Assembly (NCBI RefSeq): GCF_000478275.1
Contig: NZ_ASJB01000015.1
Coordinates: forward strand, 155,615 to 219,614
Reading direction: 5' to 3'
From: Amycolatopsis orientalis DSM 40040 = KCTC 9412
GTDB lineage: Bacteria > Actinomycetota > Actinomycetes > Mycobacteriales > Pseudonocardiaceae
DNA: 64,000 nucleotides
Positions within the stretch are counted from its first letter, which is position 1. Every line of letters begins with the position of its first letter. This document shows positions 53,789-62,557 of the stretch, piece after piece. The notes under the pieces are model-generated. The model made no database searches, had not been told where the DNA came from, and saw only the letters and a program-made list of their open reading frames with translations. The translations under genes were made by a program, and so were the position numbers.

Positions 53789-54810
53789 GCGGTCCCGTCA
53801 CCGTGACCGTGGCCGAGGTCATCACCGAAACCGCCGACGCGCGCTCGATCGTCTTCGACATCCCGGCCGAGCACGCCGCGGTTTTCGCCTACACCCCAGG
53901 GCAGTTCCTCACCGTCCGCGTGCCGAGCGAGCGGACCGGGTCGGTGGCCCGCTGCTATTCGCTCTCCAGCGCGCCGCACGAGAACCGCGTCCAGGTCACC
54001 GTCAAGCGCACCACCGGCGGCTACGGGTCGAACTGGCTCTGCGACAACCTCCGCGCGGGCCAGGAGGTCCAGGTCCTGCCGCCGTCCGGGGTGTTCAGTC
54101 CCGCGTCGCTCGACGAGGACTTCCTGTTGCTCGCGGGCGGCAGCGGGATCACGCCGGTGATGTCGATCCTGAAATCGGCCCTGGCACACGGAACCGGCAA
54201 GGTGGTGCTCCTCTACGCGAACCGCGACGAGGGCTCGGTGATCTTCGCGCGGGAACTCGCGGACCTCGCCGCGGAACACGAAGACCGGCTGATCGTGCTG
54301 CACTGGCTGGAAAGCCTGCAGGGCCTGCCGACCGAGGCCCAGCTGCGCGCCCTGGTGCGGCCGTACACCGCGCACGAGGCGTTCATCTGTGGCCCGGCCC
54401 CGTTCATGGAGGCCGCGCGCACGGTCCTCAAGGAACTCGGCCTGCCACGCAAGCGGATCCACCTGGAGCGGTTCCTGTCCCTCGGCGGGAATCCGTTCGA
54501 GGTGACCGAACCTGTCGCCGTCGAAGAGGCCGAAAGCCCGGCGGGCCTCGAGGTCTCGCTGGACGGCGAGACCAGGAAACTGGCCTGGCCACGCCGGACC
54601 AAGCTGCTGGACCTGTTGTTGGAAAAGGGTTTTGACGCGCCGTACTCCTGCCGCGAGGGCCAGTGCAGCGCCTGCGCCTGCCGGATCACCTCCGGCGAGG
54701 TGAAGATGCTCAACAACGAGGTCCTCGACGGCGACGACATCGCCGAAGGCATCGTGCTGGCGTGCCAGTCCCTGCCGCTGACCGACGAGGTCACCGTCAC
54801 CTACGAGTAG
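53785..54810 (+). CDS. kshB: 3-ketosteroid 9alpha-hydroxylase reductase KshB
   Basis: 341 residues from ATG 53785. FAD-binding RCYSLSSAP (56-64), NAD-binding LLLAGGSGITPVMSIL (114-129) and ICGPAPFMEA, then a C-terminal plant-type [2Fe-2S] domain with Cys289, Cys294, Cys297 and Cys327 (SCREGQCSACACR, LACQSL). It carries electrons from NADH to KshA. In M. tuberculosis kshB lies apart from kshA, so this arrangement with both in one operon is different. Confidence 0.94.
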   Translation: MSGPVTVTVAEVITETADARSIVFDIPAEHAAVFAYTPGQFLTVRVPSERTGSVARCYSLSSAPHENRVQVTVKRTTGGYGSNWLCDNLRAGQEVQVLPPSGVFSPASLDEDFLLLAGGSGITPVMSILKSALAHGTGKVVLLYANRDEGSVIFARELADLAAEHEDRLIVLHWLESLQGLPTEAQLRALVRPYTAHEAFICGPAPFMEAARTVLKELGLPRKRIHLERFLSLGGNPFEVTEPVAVEEAESPAGLEVSLDGETRKLAWPRRTKLLDLLLEKGFDAPYSCREGQCSACACRITSGEVKMLNNEVLDGDDIAEGIVLACQSLPLTDEVTVTYE

Positions 54811-54818
54811 GAGTCGCT

Positions 54819-55682
54819 TTGCCCATCGACCCCGCAGTCGCGATCGGTGCCGACCTCGGTGAGGTGGGTTTCGCCTGGACCGCGTCGGACGTCCAGCTGT
54901 ACCACCTGGCGCTCGGCGCGGGCGCGGATCCGGTGAGCCCGCGGGAACTGCGCTACACCTACGAGGACGGGCTCCAGGTCCTGCCGACGTTCGCGACCGT
55001 GGCGGCGAACCTGCGCGTGTTCGAACCTCCCGCCGTCTCGTTCCCCGGCGTCGAGGTCGATCTCGGAAAGGTGTTGCACGGCAAGCAGGAGGTGATCGCG
55101 CACCGGCCGATCCCGGTATCCGGCAAGGCCGTGGCGCGGACCCGGATCGTCGACGTGTTCGACAAGGGCAAGGCGGCGGTGATCGTGAACGAGACGGTCG
55201 CCACGGATTCCGACGGCTCTCCACTGTGGACGCTGCGGTCGAGTATCTTCGCCCGGGGCGAAGGAGGTTTCGGCGGTGAACGCGGCCCGTCCGATCGCGT
55301 CGAACTCCCGTCGCGGGAACCGGACGCGGTCATCGACACGCCGACGCTGCCGCAACAGGCCCTGCTTTACCGGCTCTGCGGCGACCGCAATCCCCTGCAC
55401 GCCGATCCCGCGTTCGCCGCGGCGGCCGGGTTCGACGCGCCGATCCTGCACGGCCTGTGCACCTACGGTGTCATCGCGAAGGCCGTCACCGACGAATTCC
55501 TCGACGGCGACACCTCGCGCGTCGCGTCGTTCTCGGCCAAGTTCGCCGGTGTCGTCTTCCCCGGCGAACGGCTGCGGACCCGCGTCTGGCGCGAGCCCGC
55601 CGGGCTGCTGATCACGACCACCGCGCCCGGCCGGGACGAGGCACCGGTCCTTTCGGACACTTTATTGACCACGACAGACTGA
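54819..55682 (+). CDS. hsd4B: MaoC-like enoyl-CoA hydratase Hsd4B (ChsH3-like)
   Basis: 287 residues from a TTG start at 54819; AGGAG sits 5 nt upstream and the N-terminus LPIDPAVAIGADLGEVGFAW aligns with Rv3538. Double hot-dog MaoC: YTYEDGLQVLPTFATVAANL in the first half; QALLYRLCGDRNPLHADPAFAAAAGF and PILHGLCTYGVIAKAV hydratase 2 motif (Asp and His) in the second. It hydrates steroid enoyl-CoA side-chain intermediates. It follows kshB after 8 nt and is the last gene of the kstD operon. Confidence 0.9.
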   Translation: MPIDPAVAIGADLGEVGFAWTASDVQLYHLALGAGADPVSPRELRYTYEDGLQVLPTFATVAANLRVFEPPAVSFPGVEVDLGKVLHGKQEVIAHRPIPVSGKAVARTRIVDVFDKGKAAVIVNETVATDSDGSPLWTLRSSIFARGEGGFGGERGPSDRVELPSREPDAVIDTPTLPQQALLYRLCGDRNPLHADPAFAAAAGFDAPILHGLCTYGVIAKAVTDEFLDGDTSRVASFSAKFAGVVFPGERLRTRVWREPAGLLITTTAPGRDEAPVLSDTLLTTTD

Positions 55683-55692
55683 ATCCTCGTCC

Positions 55693-56484
55693 ATGCCGGT
55701 AAGGGTTCTGGCTAAACTCGGCCGGGTGCGCCCCTTGATCTCCGACCCGTATGCCGAACTCGGCCGGGATTACGCGCGATCGAGACGTCCGGATCCCCGG
55801 ATCGCGGCCGCCGTGACCGCCGCGCTCGGTGACGCGCGATCGGTGGTCAACGTCGGCGCCGGCGCCGGTTCCTACGAGCCCGGGGATCGCGGCGTGATCG
55901 CCGTCGAGCCGTCGCGGCGGATGATCGGGCAGCGTCCGGTCACCGCGGCCCCGGCCGTCCAGGCCTGTGCGGAGAGCCTCCCGTTTCACGACGACGCCTT
56001 CGACGCCGGTCTCGCGGTGCTCACCGTGCACCACTGGACGGACGTGACCGCCGGGCTGGCCGAGCTGCGGCGCGTGTCCCGGCGTCAGGTGATCGTGACC
56101 TGGGATCCGGCGGTGTTCGCGCGGTTCTGGCTGGTGCGCGAGTACCTGCCGGAGATCGCCGAGCACGAGACCCGGCTGGCCTGCCTCGACCGCGTCGTCG
56201 ACGAACTGACCGCGCTGGGCGGGACGCCGTCGGTGGCTCCGCTCCCGGTGCCCTCGGACTGCGTCGACGGATTCCTCGGCGCGTATTGGCGCAGGCCCGA
56301 GGCGTACCTGTCCGAGCGCGTGCGCTCCGGGATGTCCGGTGTCGCGCTGCTGGATCAGAACGTCGTCGCCGAAGCGGTCGGCCGGTTGCGCGCCGACCTC
56401 GCCGACGGGCACTGGCACCGGCAGCATGTCGGCCTGCTGGGCCGGACCGAGCTGGATCTCGGGTACCGCCTCGTCACGACGTGA
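55693..56484 (+). CDS. SAM-dependent methyltransferase (class I)
   Basis: 263 residues from ATG 55693; no clear ribosome binding site, and GTG 55726 (VRPLISDPYAELGRDYARSR) is an alternative. Motif I is ARSVVNVGAGAGSYEPGDR, motif II IAVEPSRRMIGQRP, then ACAESLPFHDDAFDAGLAVLTVHHW, the usual order for ubiE-like methyltransferases of the Methyltransf_11 group. The acceptor is unknown. It starts 10 nt after hsd4B and may be co-transcribed with the steroid operon, but a link to sterols is not shown. Confidence 0.78.
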   Translation: MPVRVLAKLGRVRPLISDPYAELGRDYARSRRPDPRIAAAVTAALGDARSVVNVGAGAGSYEPGDRGVIAVEPSRRMIGQRPVTAAPAVQACAESLPFHDDAFDAGLAVLTVHHWTDVTAGLAELRRVSRRQVIVTWDPAVFARFWLVREYLPEIAEHETRLACLDRVVDELTALGGTPSVAPLPVPSDCVDGFLGAYWRRPEAYLSERVRSGMSGVALLDQNVVAEAVGRLRADLADGHWHRQHVGLLGRTELDLGYRLVTT

Positions 56485-56584
56485 CCGAGTACACAGTGGA
56501 CTGTTCCCACGGCGCGACCGGCGGTCGACCCCGGCCGCGGCTCGTGGTATTCATGGCTTTCGTGACGGCAGGGACGGGAGCGGT

Positions 56585-57040
56585 ATGACGGCGGAGTTCT
56601 TCGTGGTCCGTGGCCAGGTGGAGAAGGGCGATCAGCGGGGGCGGGAACTGGGCTTCCCGACCGCCAACATCGCGCTGCGCGACCAGGACGGCCAGATCGG
56701 CGACGGAGTGTGGGCGGGCTGGGCCGAACGCGCCGACGGCACCCGGATCGCGGCCGCGGTCTCGGTCGGCAGGAGGCCGACGTACTACGGCGCGGACGGC
56801 TACCGGCTCGTCGAGGCACACCTGCTGGACTTCGCCGGGGACCTCTACGGCGAGACGCTGACCGTCTGGCTGGGCCACCACCTGCGGGAGCAGGAGGCGT
56901 ACCCCTCGTCGGAGGCGCTGATCGTCGCGCTCACCAAGGACATCGCCGACGCCGCCGCCTGGGCCTCGGACAACCCGGCCGCCGCCCTGCCGGATCCGGG
57001 GGACGCCGGGGACGGGGTCGTCCGGCGCGTCGGCACCTGA
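56585..57040 (+). CDS. stand-alone riboflavin kinase domain protein
   Basis: 151 residues from ATG 56585 with GGAGCGG upstream. The flavokinase signatures VEKGDQRGRELGFPTANIAL (with the PTAN metal/ATP motif) and RLVEAHLLDFAGDLYGETLTV (catalytic Glu region) are complete, but no N-terminal FMN adenylyltransferase domain is attached. Bacterial RibF normally fuses both. It would convert riboflavin to FMN. It lies downstream of a cluster rich in flavoproteins (HsaA, HsaB, KshB, KstD, FadE), which could explain a local FMN supply; this is an inference. Confidence 0.82.
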   Translation: MTAEFFVVRGQVEKGDQRGRELGFPTANIALRDQDGQIGDGVWAGWAERADGTRIAAAVSVGRRPTYYGADGYRLVEAHLLDFAGDLYGETLTVWLGHHLREQEAYPSSEALIVALTKDIADAAAWASDNPAAALPDPGDAGDGVVRRVGT

Positions 57041-57065
57041 GCGCAGTTAGCCCGCTAAACGCGGG

Positions 57066-57635
57066 TTAGAGGGCGGCGGCCAGGAGCATGTAGCCCATCC
57101 CCAGTCCCATGACGGACCGGCACACCCGGCGCGACACCTCACCGGCACCCGGTTCGCCCCGCGCCGCCAGGACCCCGGCCCGCACCGCGTCCACCGCGAA
57201 ATACGCCGCCACGGCACCGAAAACCACGGACAACCACAGTGCGGGGGCGGCGCCGGCGCCGGACATCACCAGCCAGGGCCCGTGGGAGACCTCGCTGTGC
57301 GGCATGAACGTCACCATGAACAGCATCGCCGCGGCGGAGACGGCGTGATGCCCGCAGGCGGCGTGCCCGGACCGCCGTCCCTTCCACCACGCGACGGCGA
57401 ACCAGCCCGCGGTCAGCACCAATACCGCCTGCCAGCCCGCCGCGGGGATCGGGCCGCCCACCGGGGACAGCATCGCGACCATGGCCACGACGAGCAGCAG
57501 TTCGGCCAGATCTCCGTTGCGCACCGCCGCGCCCTGGCCGCGGTAATCCAAACGGACGAGTCTCAGCACACAGGGCAGGGCGAGCGCGGCGAACACCGCG
57601 GTCAGCGTCCACGCTACGAAGACTGGACCCGACAT
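57066..57635 (-). CDS. DUF5134 integral membrane protein
   Basis: 189 residues from ATG 57635. Five or six hydrophobic segments, such as FVAWTLTAVFAALALPCVL, LLLVVAMVAMLSPV, WQAVLVLTAGWFAVAWW and ALWLSVVFGAVAAYFAV; His residues cluster in SGHAACGHHAVSAAAMLFM and FMPHSEVSHG. The pattern is that of actinobacterial DUF5134 proteins, whose function is unknown. The TTAGCCCGCTAAACGCGGGTTAG sequence near 57047-57069 forms small hairpins and includes the stop region, so it may end transcription from both sides. Confidence 0.72.
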   Translation of the reverse strand: MSGPVFVAWTLTAVFAALALPCVLRLVRLDYRGQGAAVRNGDLAELLLVVAMVAMLSPVGGPIPAAGWQAVLVLTAGWFAVAWWKGRRSGHAACGHHAVSAAAMLFMVTFMPHSEVSHGPWLVMSGAGAAPALWLSVVFGAVAAYFAVDAVRAGVLAARGEPGAGEVSRRVCRSVMGLGMGYMLLAAAL

Positions 57636-57712
57636 GGCACCTCCGCACCGACCGGTATCCCCTTCACCGTGGCAGGTGCTGCTCTAGTACACCATCGGGC
57701 AATGAGGTGATC

Positions 57713-58882
57713 TCACCCCGCGGTGAGGACTAGGCCGCTCGTGGGAACGCCGGTGCCCGCGGTCACGAGCACGCGTTCGGCCCCCTCGACCTGGTTGACG
57801 GCGTCTCCCCGGATTTGGCGGACCCCTTCGGCCATGCCGTTCATCCCGTGGATGTAGGCCTCCCCGAGTTGTCCGCCGTGCGGGTTGAGCGGCAGTTTCC
57901 CGTCGAGTTCCAGGGTGCCGCCGCCGATGAAGTCCTTGGCCTCCCCCTTGCCGCAGAAGCCGAGTTCTTCCAGCTGCATCAGGACATAAGGGGTGAAGTG
58001 GTCGTACAGCACCGCCAGGTCCATATCGCCGGGGCCCAGGCCGGACTGCGCCCAGAGCTGCCGCCCCACGACACCCATCTCGGGCAGCGCCGGGAGGTCG
58101 TCGCGGTAGTAGCTGGTCATCACGTACTGGTCCGGACCACTGCCCTGCGCGGCGGCGGCGATCACGGCGGGCCGATGCCTGAGGTCGCGCGCCCGCTCGG
58201 CGCTGGTGATCACCAGCGCGACGCCGCCGTCGCTCTCCTGACAGCAGTCGAGCAGATGCAACGGCTCCGCGACCCAGCGGGAGGCCTGGTGGTCTTCGAG
58301 GGTGATCGGCTTGCCGTAGAACCACGCCTTCGGGTTCGTCGCCGCACGGGCGCGGTCGACGACGGCCACCCTGCCGAAGTCCTCGCTGGTCGCGCCGTAC
58401 TCGTGCATGTAGCGCCGGGCGAGCATGGCGACGGTCGCCGCGGGTGTCGCGATCCCCATGGGGTAGTGGAACGCGTTGTCGACGCCGGAGGAGTTCACCT
58501 GGCCCGCCGCGGCTGAAGACACCTGGCCGAACCGCATCCCGGACCGTTCGTTGAAGGCCCGGTACGCGACGACGACGTCCGCGACCCCGGTGGCCACGGC
58601 CATCGCGGCCTGCTGCACGGTCGCGGCCGCCGCTCCGCCGCCGTAGTGGATCCGGCTGAAGAACTTCAGCTCGGGGATCCCGAGTTCCCGCGCCACGGCG
58701 ATCTCGCTGTTGCCGTCCATGGTGAACGAGACCAGTCCGTCCACATCGGACGGTGAGAGACCCGCGTCCTTCAACGCGGCCGAAACCGCTTCCGCCGCCA
58801 GCCGCAGCTCGCTACGCCCCGAGTCCTTGGAAAACTCCGTCGCGCCGATACCGGCGATCGCGGCCCGTCCGGACAGCGTCAT
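57713..58882 (-). CDS. ltp2: steroid aldolase (lipid-transfer thiolase-like) Ltp2
   Basis: 389 residues from ATG 58882 (TGATG overlap with chsH1; GTG 58885 also in frame). Sequence follows Rv3540c: AAIAGIGATEFSKDSGRSEL, IHYGGGAAAATVQQAAMAVATG, RAFNERSGMRFGQVSS, YDHFTPYVLMQLEELGFCGKG and GGQLGEAYIHGMNGMAEGVRQ. Ltp2 with the DUF35 domain of ChsH2 is a retro-aldolase that cleaves the 17-hydroxy C22 steroid-CoA, releasing propionyl-CoA and leaving androstenedione-type product. Last gene of the chsE1-chsE2-chsH2-chsH1-ltp2 operon. Confidence 0.95.
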   Translation of the reverse strand: MTLSGRAAIAGIGATEFSKDSGRSELRLAAEAVSAALKDAGLSPSDVDGLVSFTMDGNSEIAVARELGIPELKFFSRIHYGGGAAAATVQQAAMAVATGVADVVVAYRAFNERSGMRFGQVSSAAAGQVNSSGVDNAFHYPMGIATPAATVAMLARRYMHEYGATSEDFGRVAVVDRARAATNPKAWFYGKPITLEDHQASRWVAEPLHLLDCCQESDGGVALVITSAERARDLRHRPAVIAAAAQGSGPDQYVMTSYYRDDLPALPEMGVVGRQLWAQSGLGPGDMDLAVLYDHFTPYVLMQLEELGFCGKGEAKDFIGGGTLELDGKLPLNPHGGQLGEAYIHGMNGMAEGVRQIRGDAVNQVEGAERVLVTAGTGVPTSGLVLTAG

Positions 58883-59277
58883 CACTCGCCTCCCAGCGTG
58901 AGTTCCACGGTCCCGGTCACATGCTCGCCGAGACTGTCCACACCGGACACCGAGACCACCACGTCGTCGCCGTCGCGGTCCGTGACCCGTCCGGTGAAGG
59001 TCAGGGTGTCGTAGGCGTAGCAGGGCACGCCGAGCCGGATCTTGATCGACCGCACGAACGCCTCCGGGCCCGCCCAGTCGGTCACGAACCGCTGCACCAG
59101 CCCGGTGTCGGTGAGGATGTTGAGGAAGATGTCCTTCGAGCCCCGCTGGACGGCGGCGTCCCGATCGTGGTGGACGTCCTGGAAATCCCGTGTCGCGAGC
59201 GCGGTGCTCACCACGAAGGTCGGGGTGGCCTCGATCGTCAAGGGCGGCAACTCGGTGCCGACCACACAGTCCTTCAT
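58882..59277 (-). CDS. chsH1: MaoC-like enoyl-CoA hydratase subunit ChsH1
   Basis: 131 residues from ATG 59277 (4-bp overlap with chsH2). A single hot-dog domain: PTFVVSTALATRDFQDVHHDRDAAVQRGSKDIFLNILTDTGL (read in parts) carries the hydratase-2 His/Asp motif, and FVRSIKIRLGVPCYAYDTLTFTGRV closes the fold. It is the Rv3541c equivalent. ChsH1 and ChsH2 together hydrate 3-oxo-chol-17(20)-ene-type C22 enoyl-CoA before cleavage by Ltp2. Confidence 0.93.
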   Translation of the reverse strand: MKDCVVGTELPPLTIEATPTFVVSTALATRDFQDVHHDRDAAVQRGSKDIFLNILTDTGLVQRFVTDWAGPEAFVRSIKIRLGVPCYAYDTLTFTGRVTDRDGDDVVVSVSGVDSLGEHVTGTVELTLGGE

Positions 59278-60188
59278 CGCGCCATCCTCCAAGCGGGCAA
59301 GGTCAGTTCCTCGTCGACCTTCACGAAGGCGGCCTCCACCGGGAGTCCGATGTGGACAGTTTCGGGATCGGCGTCGAGCAGTTCGCCCATCACCCGGACA
59401 CCCTCTTCGAGTTCGACGAGCGCGACCACGAACGGCAGCTCCTTGCCGGGAACCGGCGGATGGTGGTGCACGACATAGCTGTAGACCGTCCCCCGGCCAC
59501 AGGCGACGACGTGGTCCGGTTTGGCGTCGAGGTCGCCGTCCGGTGGCATCGGACCGGGCGGATGCCGCAGGGTTTCGCCCCACCGCTGGATCCGCAGTTC
59601 CCCTTCGCGCAGCCCGGCCCAGAAGAACTCGGTGTCCTTGCTGATCACCGGCCGCAGCACCGGAGCGGCCGCCTTGGCGGGTTCGGCGCCGGGCGGGCGG
59701 AACTTCAGCACCCGGAACACCATGTCCGCGACGGCCTCGTCCCCCACATACCAGGTGGTCTTCGTCGTCACGAACCAGCCTTCGCCCAGCGCGGTGCGTT
59801 TCGGCCCGACGACGCTTTCGAGTTTCGCGGTCGCCGAGACGCGTTCGCCGTGCCGCAGATAGCGATGGTAGGTCTGCTCGGAGTTGGTCGCGACGACCGA
59901 GGTGAACCCCGCTTCGTCGAGCACCTCCATCATCGCGCCGAGCGGATCGTCCGAGGCCCTCGTCCCGTGGAGCCCGCCCATCGTCCACACCTGCGCCATC
60001 GCGGGCGGAGCGACGAGTCCCTTGTGGACACTCTTGGCGGCGAACTCTTCGTCGACGTACACCGGATTACGGTCGCCGATGGCCTCGACCCAGTTGTTCA
60101 CCATGGCCTGGTTGACCGCGTCACGGGCGGCCCTCGGCGCCGATTCCCCTTTCGCGGCGATACGTTCCGCCGCCTCCTGGATGCTCAT
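59274..60188 (-). CDS. chsH2: MaoC-DUF35 fusion enoyl-CoA hydratase subunit ChsH2
   Basis: 304 residues from ATG 60188. The N-terminal hot-dog domain has NQAMVNNWVEAIGDRNPVYVDE and APPAMAQVWTMGG; the C-terminal DUF35/OB-fold region (from about residue 185) reads AGLREGELRIQRWGETLRHP and VVACGRGTVYSYVVHHHPPV. The zinc-ribbon cysteines of typical DUF35 proteins are absent here. The DUF35 part binds Ltp2, so this protein couples hydration to the aldol cleavage. Rv3542c equivalent; overlaps chsE2 and chsH1 by 4 bp. Confidence 0.93.
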   Translation of the reverse strand: MSIQEAAERIAAKGESAPRAARDAVNQAMVNNWVEAIGDRNPVYVDEEFAAKSVHKGLVAPPAMAQVWTMGGLHGTRASDDPLGAMMEVLDEAGFTSVVATNSEQTYHRYLRHGERVSATAKLESVVGPKRTALGEGWFVTTKTTWYVGDEAVADMVFRVLKFRPPGAEPAKAAAPVLRPVISKDTEFFWAGLREGELRIQRWGETLRHPPGPMPPDGDLDAKPDHVVACGRGTVYSYVVHHHPPVPGKELPFVVALVELEEGVRVMGELLDADPETVHIGLPVEAAFVKVDEELTLPAWRMAR

Positions 60189-61357
60189 CGCGGCACCCTC
60201 GGCAGCCCGAGGCCCGCGGTGGCGATCAGCTCACGCTGGATCTCGTTGACGCCACCGCCGAAGGTCAGCACCAGATTGCGTTTGGCGACCACGTCCAGCC
60301 ACAGCGCCAGGTCCGCGGTTTCGGGATCGGCCTGATCGCCGTGCCGGGCCACGATCTCCTCCAGTCTCCTGGCCAGCCGCTGGATCCGTTCGGAACCGAA
60401 GATCTTGGTGGCCGAGGCGTCGGCGACGGCCACCGGCCCGGTGGCCGAGGAGGCGGCGACCTGCCAGTTCAGCAGTTCGTTGACCCGCGCGGTCGCCAGG
60501 GTTTCGGCGAGTACACCGCGGACGTCGGGCAGCTGCGTCAACGGCGTCCCGTCCGGCGCCTTCCTGGACGCCGCCCAGTCGCGGACGCGGTCGCCGACGC
60601 CGCCGATGCGCCCGGCGGGGCCCAGCATGACGCGTTCGTGGTTCAGCTGGGTGGTGATCAGCCGCCACCCCTCGTTCTCCTTGCCCACCAGCATGTTCGC
60701 CGGCACCCGGACGTCCGAGTAGTAGGTGGCGTTGACATGGTGCGCGCCGTCGCAGGTGATGATCGGCGTCCACGAATAGCCGGGATCGCGCGTGCTCGCG
60801 ATGAGGATCGAGATCCCCTTGTGCTTGGGCGCGTCCGGCGCGGTCCGTACGGCGAGCCAGATGTAGTCGGCGTCGTGGCCGCCGGTGGTGAAGATCTTCT
60901 GGCCGTTGACGACGTACTCGTCACCCTCGCGGACCGCCGTGGTCCTCAGCGCGGCGAGGTCGGTTCCCGCGTCCGGTTCGGTGTACCCGATCGCGAAATG
61001 CACCTCGCCCGCCAGGATCTTGGGCAGGAACAAGGACTTCTGCTCTTCGGTACCGAACGCCTGCAGGGTGGGCCCGACGGTCTGCAACGTCACCGACGGC
61101 AGCTGGACGTCGGCCCGGGCGGCCTCGTCGACGAAGAGGTGCTGCTCGATCTCGCCGAAACCGCGGCCACCGTACTGTTCCGGCCAGCCGACGCCGAGCC
61201 AGCCGTCGCGGCCCATCCGCCGCACGATCTCGCGGTACACCGGGCCATGCCGCTCGCGCAGCATCGCCCGCCGTTCGTCGGCGCTCACCAAACCGGCGAA
61301 GTACTTTCGCAGCTCGGTGCGCAGTTGTCGTTGCGCCGCGGTCAGTTCGATCAGCAT
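60185..61357 (-). CDS. chsE2: steroid acyl-CoA dehydrogenase subunit ChsE2 (FadE29)
   Basis: 390 residues from ATG 61357. VHFAIGYTEPDAGTDLAALRTTA, GQKIFTTGGHDADYIWLAVR, YYSDVRVPANMLVGKENEGWR and LTFGGGVNEIQRELIATAGLGLPRVPR are the acyl-CoA dehydrogenase motifs, colinear with Rv3543c. With ChsE1 it forms an alpha2beta2 enzyme that desaturates the C22 steroid-CoA propionyl side chain. A 4-nt gap separates it from chsE1. Confidence 0.94.
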   Translation of the reverse strand: MLIELTAAQRQLRTELRKYFAGLVSADERRAMLRERHGPVYREIVRRMGRDGWLGVGWPEQYGGRGFGEIEQHLFVDEAARADVQLPSVTLQTVGPTLQAFGTEEQKSLFLPKILAGEVHFAIGYTEPDAGTDLAALRTTAVREGDEYVVNGQKIFTTGGHDADYIWLAVRTAPDAPKHKGISILIASTRDPGYSWTPIITCDGAHHVNATYYSDVRVPANMLVGKENEGWRLITTQLNHERVMLGPAGRIGGVGDRVRDWAASRKAPDGTPLTQLPDVRGVLAETLATARVNELLNWQVAASSATGPVAVADASATKIFGSERIQRLARRLEEIVARHGDQADPETADLALWLDVVAKRNLVLTFGGGVNEIQRELIATAGLGLPRVPR

Positions 61358-61361
61358 CGGT

Positions 61362-62426
61362 TCACCCCGCCACCAGTTCGCCCAGCTCGGCCAGCCGATG
61401 CGAGGCGCCGCCGAGGGTCCGTCCGAGATCCTTGATCGCCGACGAGAACCGGTGCAGTGGATAGGTTTCGTCCACCCCGATCCCGCCGTGCAGGTGATGG
61501 CAGACGGCGAGCGCCTCGGGGGCCTCCTCCGCCAGCCAGTACGCCGCGATGTCGAGTTCCGCCTGGGCGTCCAGCCCCGCGGCGAGCCGCCACACCGCCG
61601 AGCGTGCGGCGAGCTGAACGGTTCTCGACGCCACGTAGACGTCCGCGATCTGTTGTGCCACCGCCTGGAACGCCGCGAGCGGGCGCCCGAACTGTTCGCG
61701 TTCGCCGACATGCCTGGTGGTCAGCGCGAGCGCGCCGGCGAGCAGCCCGTCACCGAACGCCACCGTTCCTGCGAGCGCGAACCGGTGCAGGGTCGCGATC
61801 GCTTCGCCGGGGCCGTGTCCGTTGAGAAGATCGGCGTCCGTGAGGGTCACGGAGTCCAGCGTCATCGTGTAGTCCGGGGTACCCGAAGAAGTCCTGGTGG
61901 GGGTCAGCGTCACGCCGTCCGCGTGGGGATCGACCAGAAAGACGCCGGTGCCGCCCGGCAGCGACGCGGGCGTGAGGATCCGCGCCGCCTCCGCCGCGAA
62001 CGGCACGCCGACCTTGATCCCGCTCAGCCGCCAGTCCCCGGCCGACTCCGCCACGGTCGCGGGCCGGGTGGTGAACGGCGCGGAAGGTTCGTGCAACGCG
62101 GCCGTGAGCACGGAGTCGCCCGCGGCGACCGGCGGCAGCAGGGCCGCGCGCTGATCCGGTCCGCCCAGCGCGCCGACCGGCAGGACACCGAAGGCGAGCG
62201 AAGCCAGCGCCGGGACCGGAGAGGCGACGCGGCCGAGTTCGGTCAGGACCAAAGCGACTTCGGCGACGCCGAGGCCGTCACCGCCGAGTTCGGCGGGCAG
62301 TGCCAAGGCGAGCAGGCCGGCGTCGGCGAGCGCGCGCCAGGTCTCGGCGGGGGCGCGCTCCTTGCCGAGCACGCGCGCGGTCAGCGCGGTGACCTCGGTC
62401 TGCGTCTCGTCGAACTGGAAGTCCAC
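61362..62426 (-). CDS. chsE1: steroid acyl-CoA dehydrogenase subunit ChsE1 (FadE28)
   Basis: 354 residues from GTG 62426. A shortened dehydrogenase: LLALALPAELGGDGLGVAEVALVL, HVGEREQFGRPLAAFQAVAQQIADVYVAS and HHLHGGIGVDETYPLHRFSS, while the middle domain is reduced, as in Rv3544c. It pairs with ChsE2. First gene of the operon; a perfect KstR operator lies 35 bp upstream. Confidence 0.92.
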   Translation of the reverse strand: MDFQFDETQTEVTALTARVLGKERAPAETWRALADAGLLALALPAELGGDGLGVAEVALVLTELGRVASPVPALASLAFGVLPVGALGGPDQRAALLPPVAAGDSVLTAALHEPSAPFTTRPATVAESAGDWRLSGIKVGVPFAAEAARILTPASLPGGTGVFLVDPHADGVTLTPTRTSSGTPDYTMTLDSVTLTDADLLNGHGPGEAIATLHRFALAGTVAFGDGLLAGALALTTRHVGEREQFGRPLAAFQAVAQQIADVYVASRTVQLAARSAVWRLAAGLDAQAELDIAAYWLAEEAPEALAVCHHLHGGIGVDETYPLHRFSSAIKDLGRTLGGASHRLAELGELVAG

Positions 62427-62460
62427 TCTGGCTCCTCACCGGGCCGGACGGGCACAATAC

Positions 62461-62474
62461 TGAAACCTGTTCTA
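62461..62474. promoter_or_regulatory. KstR operator, chsE1-chsE2-chsH2-chsH1-ltp2
   Basis: TGAAACCTGTTCTA matches all fixed consensus positions, 35 bp before the chsE1 start. Confidence 0.88.
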
Positions 62475-62557
62475 GTCTTATCCGGAAGGCGCCCGGACGG
62501 CAACCCCCACGGGAAACACGGTCGCGGCGGGCGGTCCCGGCCGGGCATGATGCCGTC

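Noticed and set aside
59274..59700. Loss of the zinc-ribbon cysteines in the ChsH2 DUF35 domain.
   Set aside because: As I recall them, ChsH2 proteins generally lack these cysteines, so this is probably normal for the family rather than a local defect.
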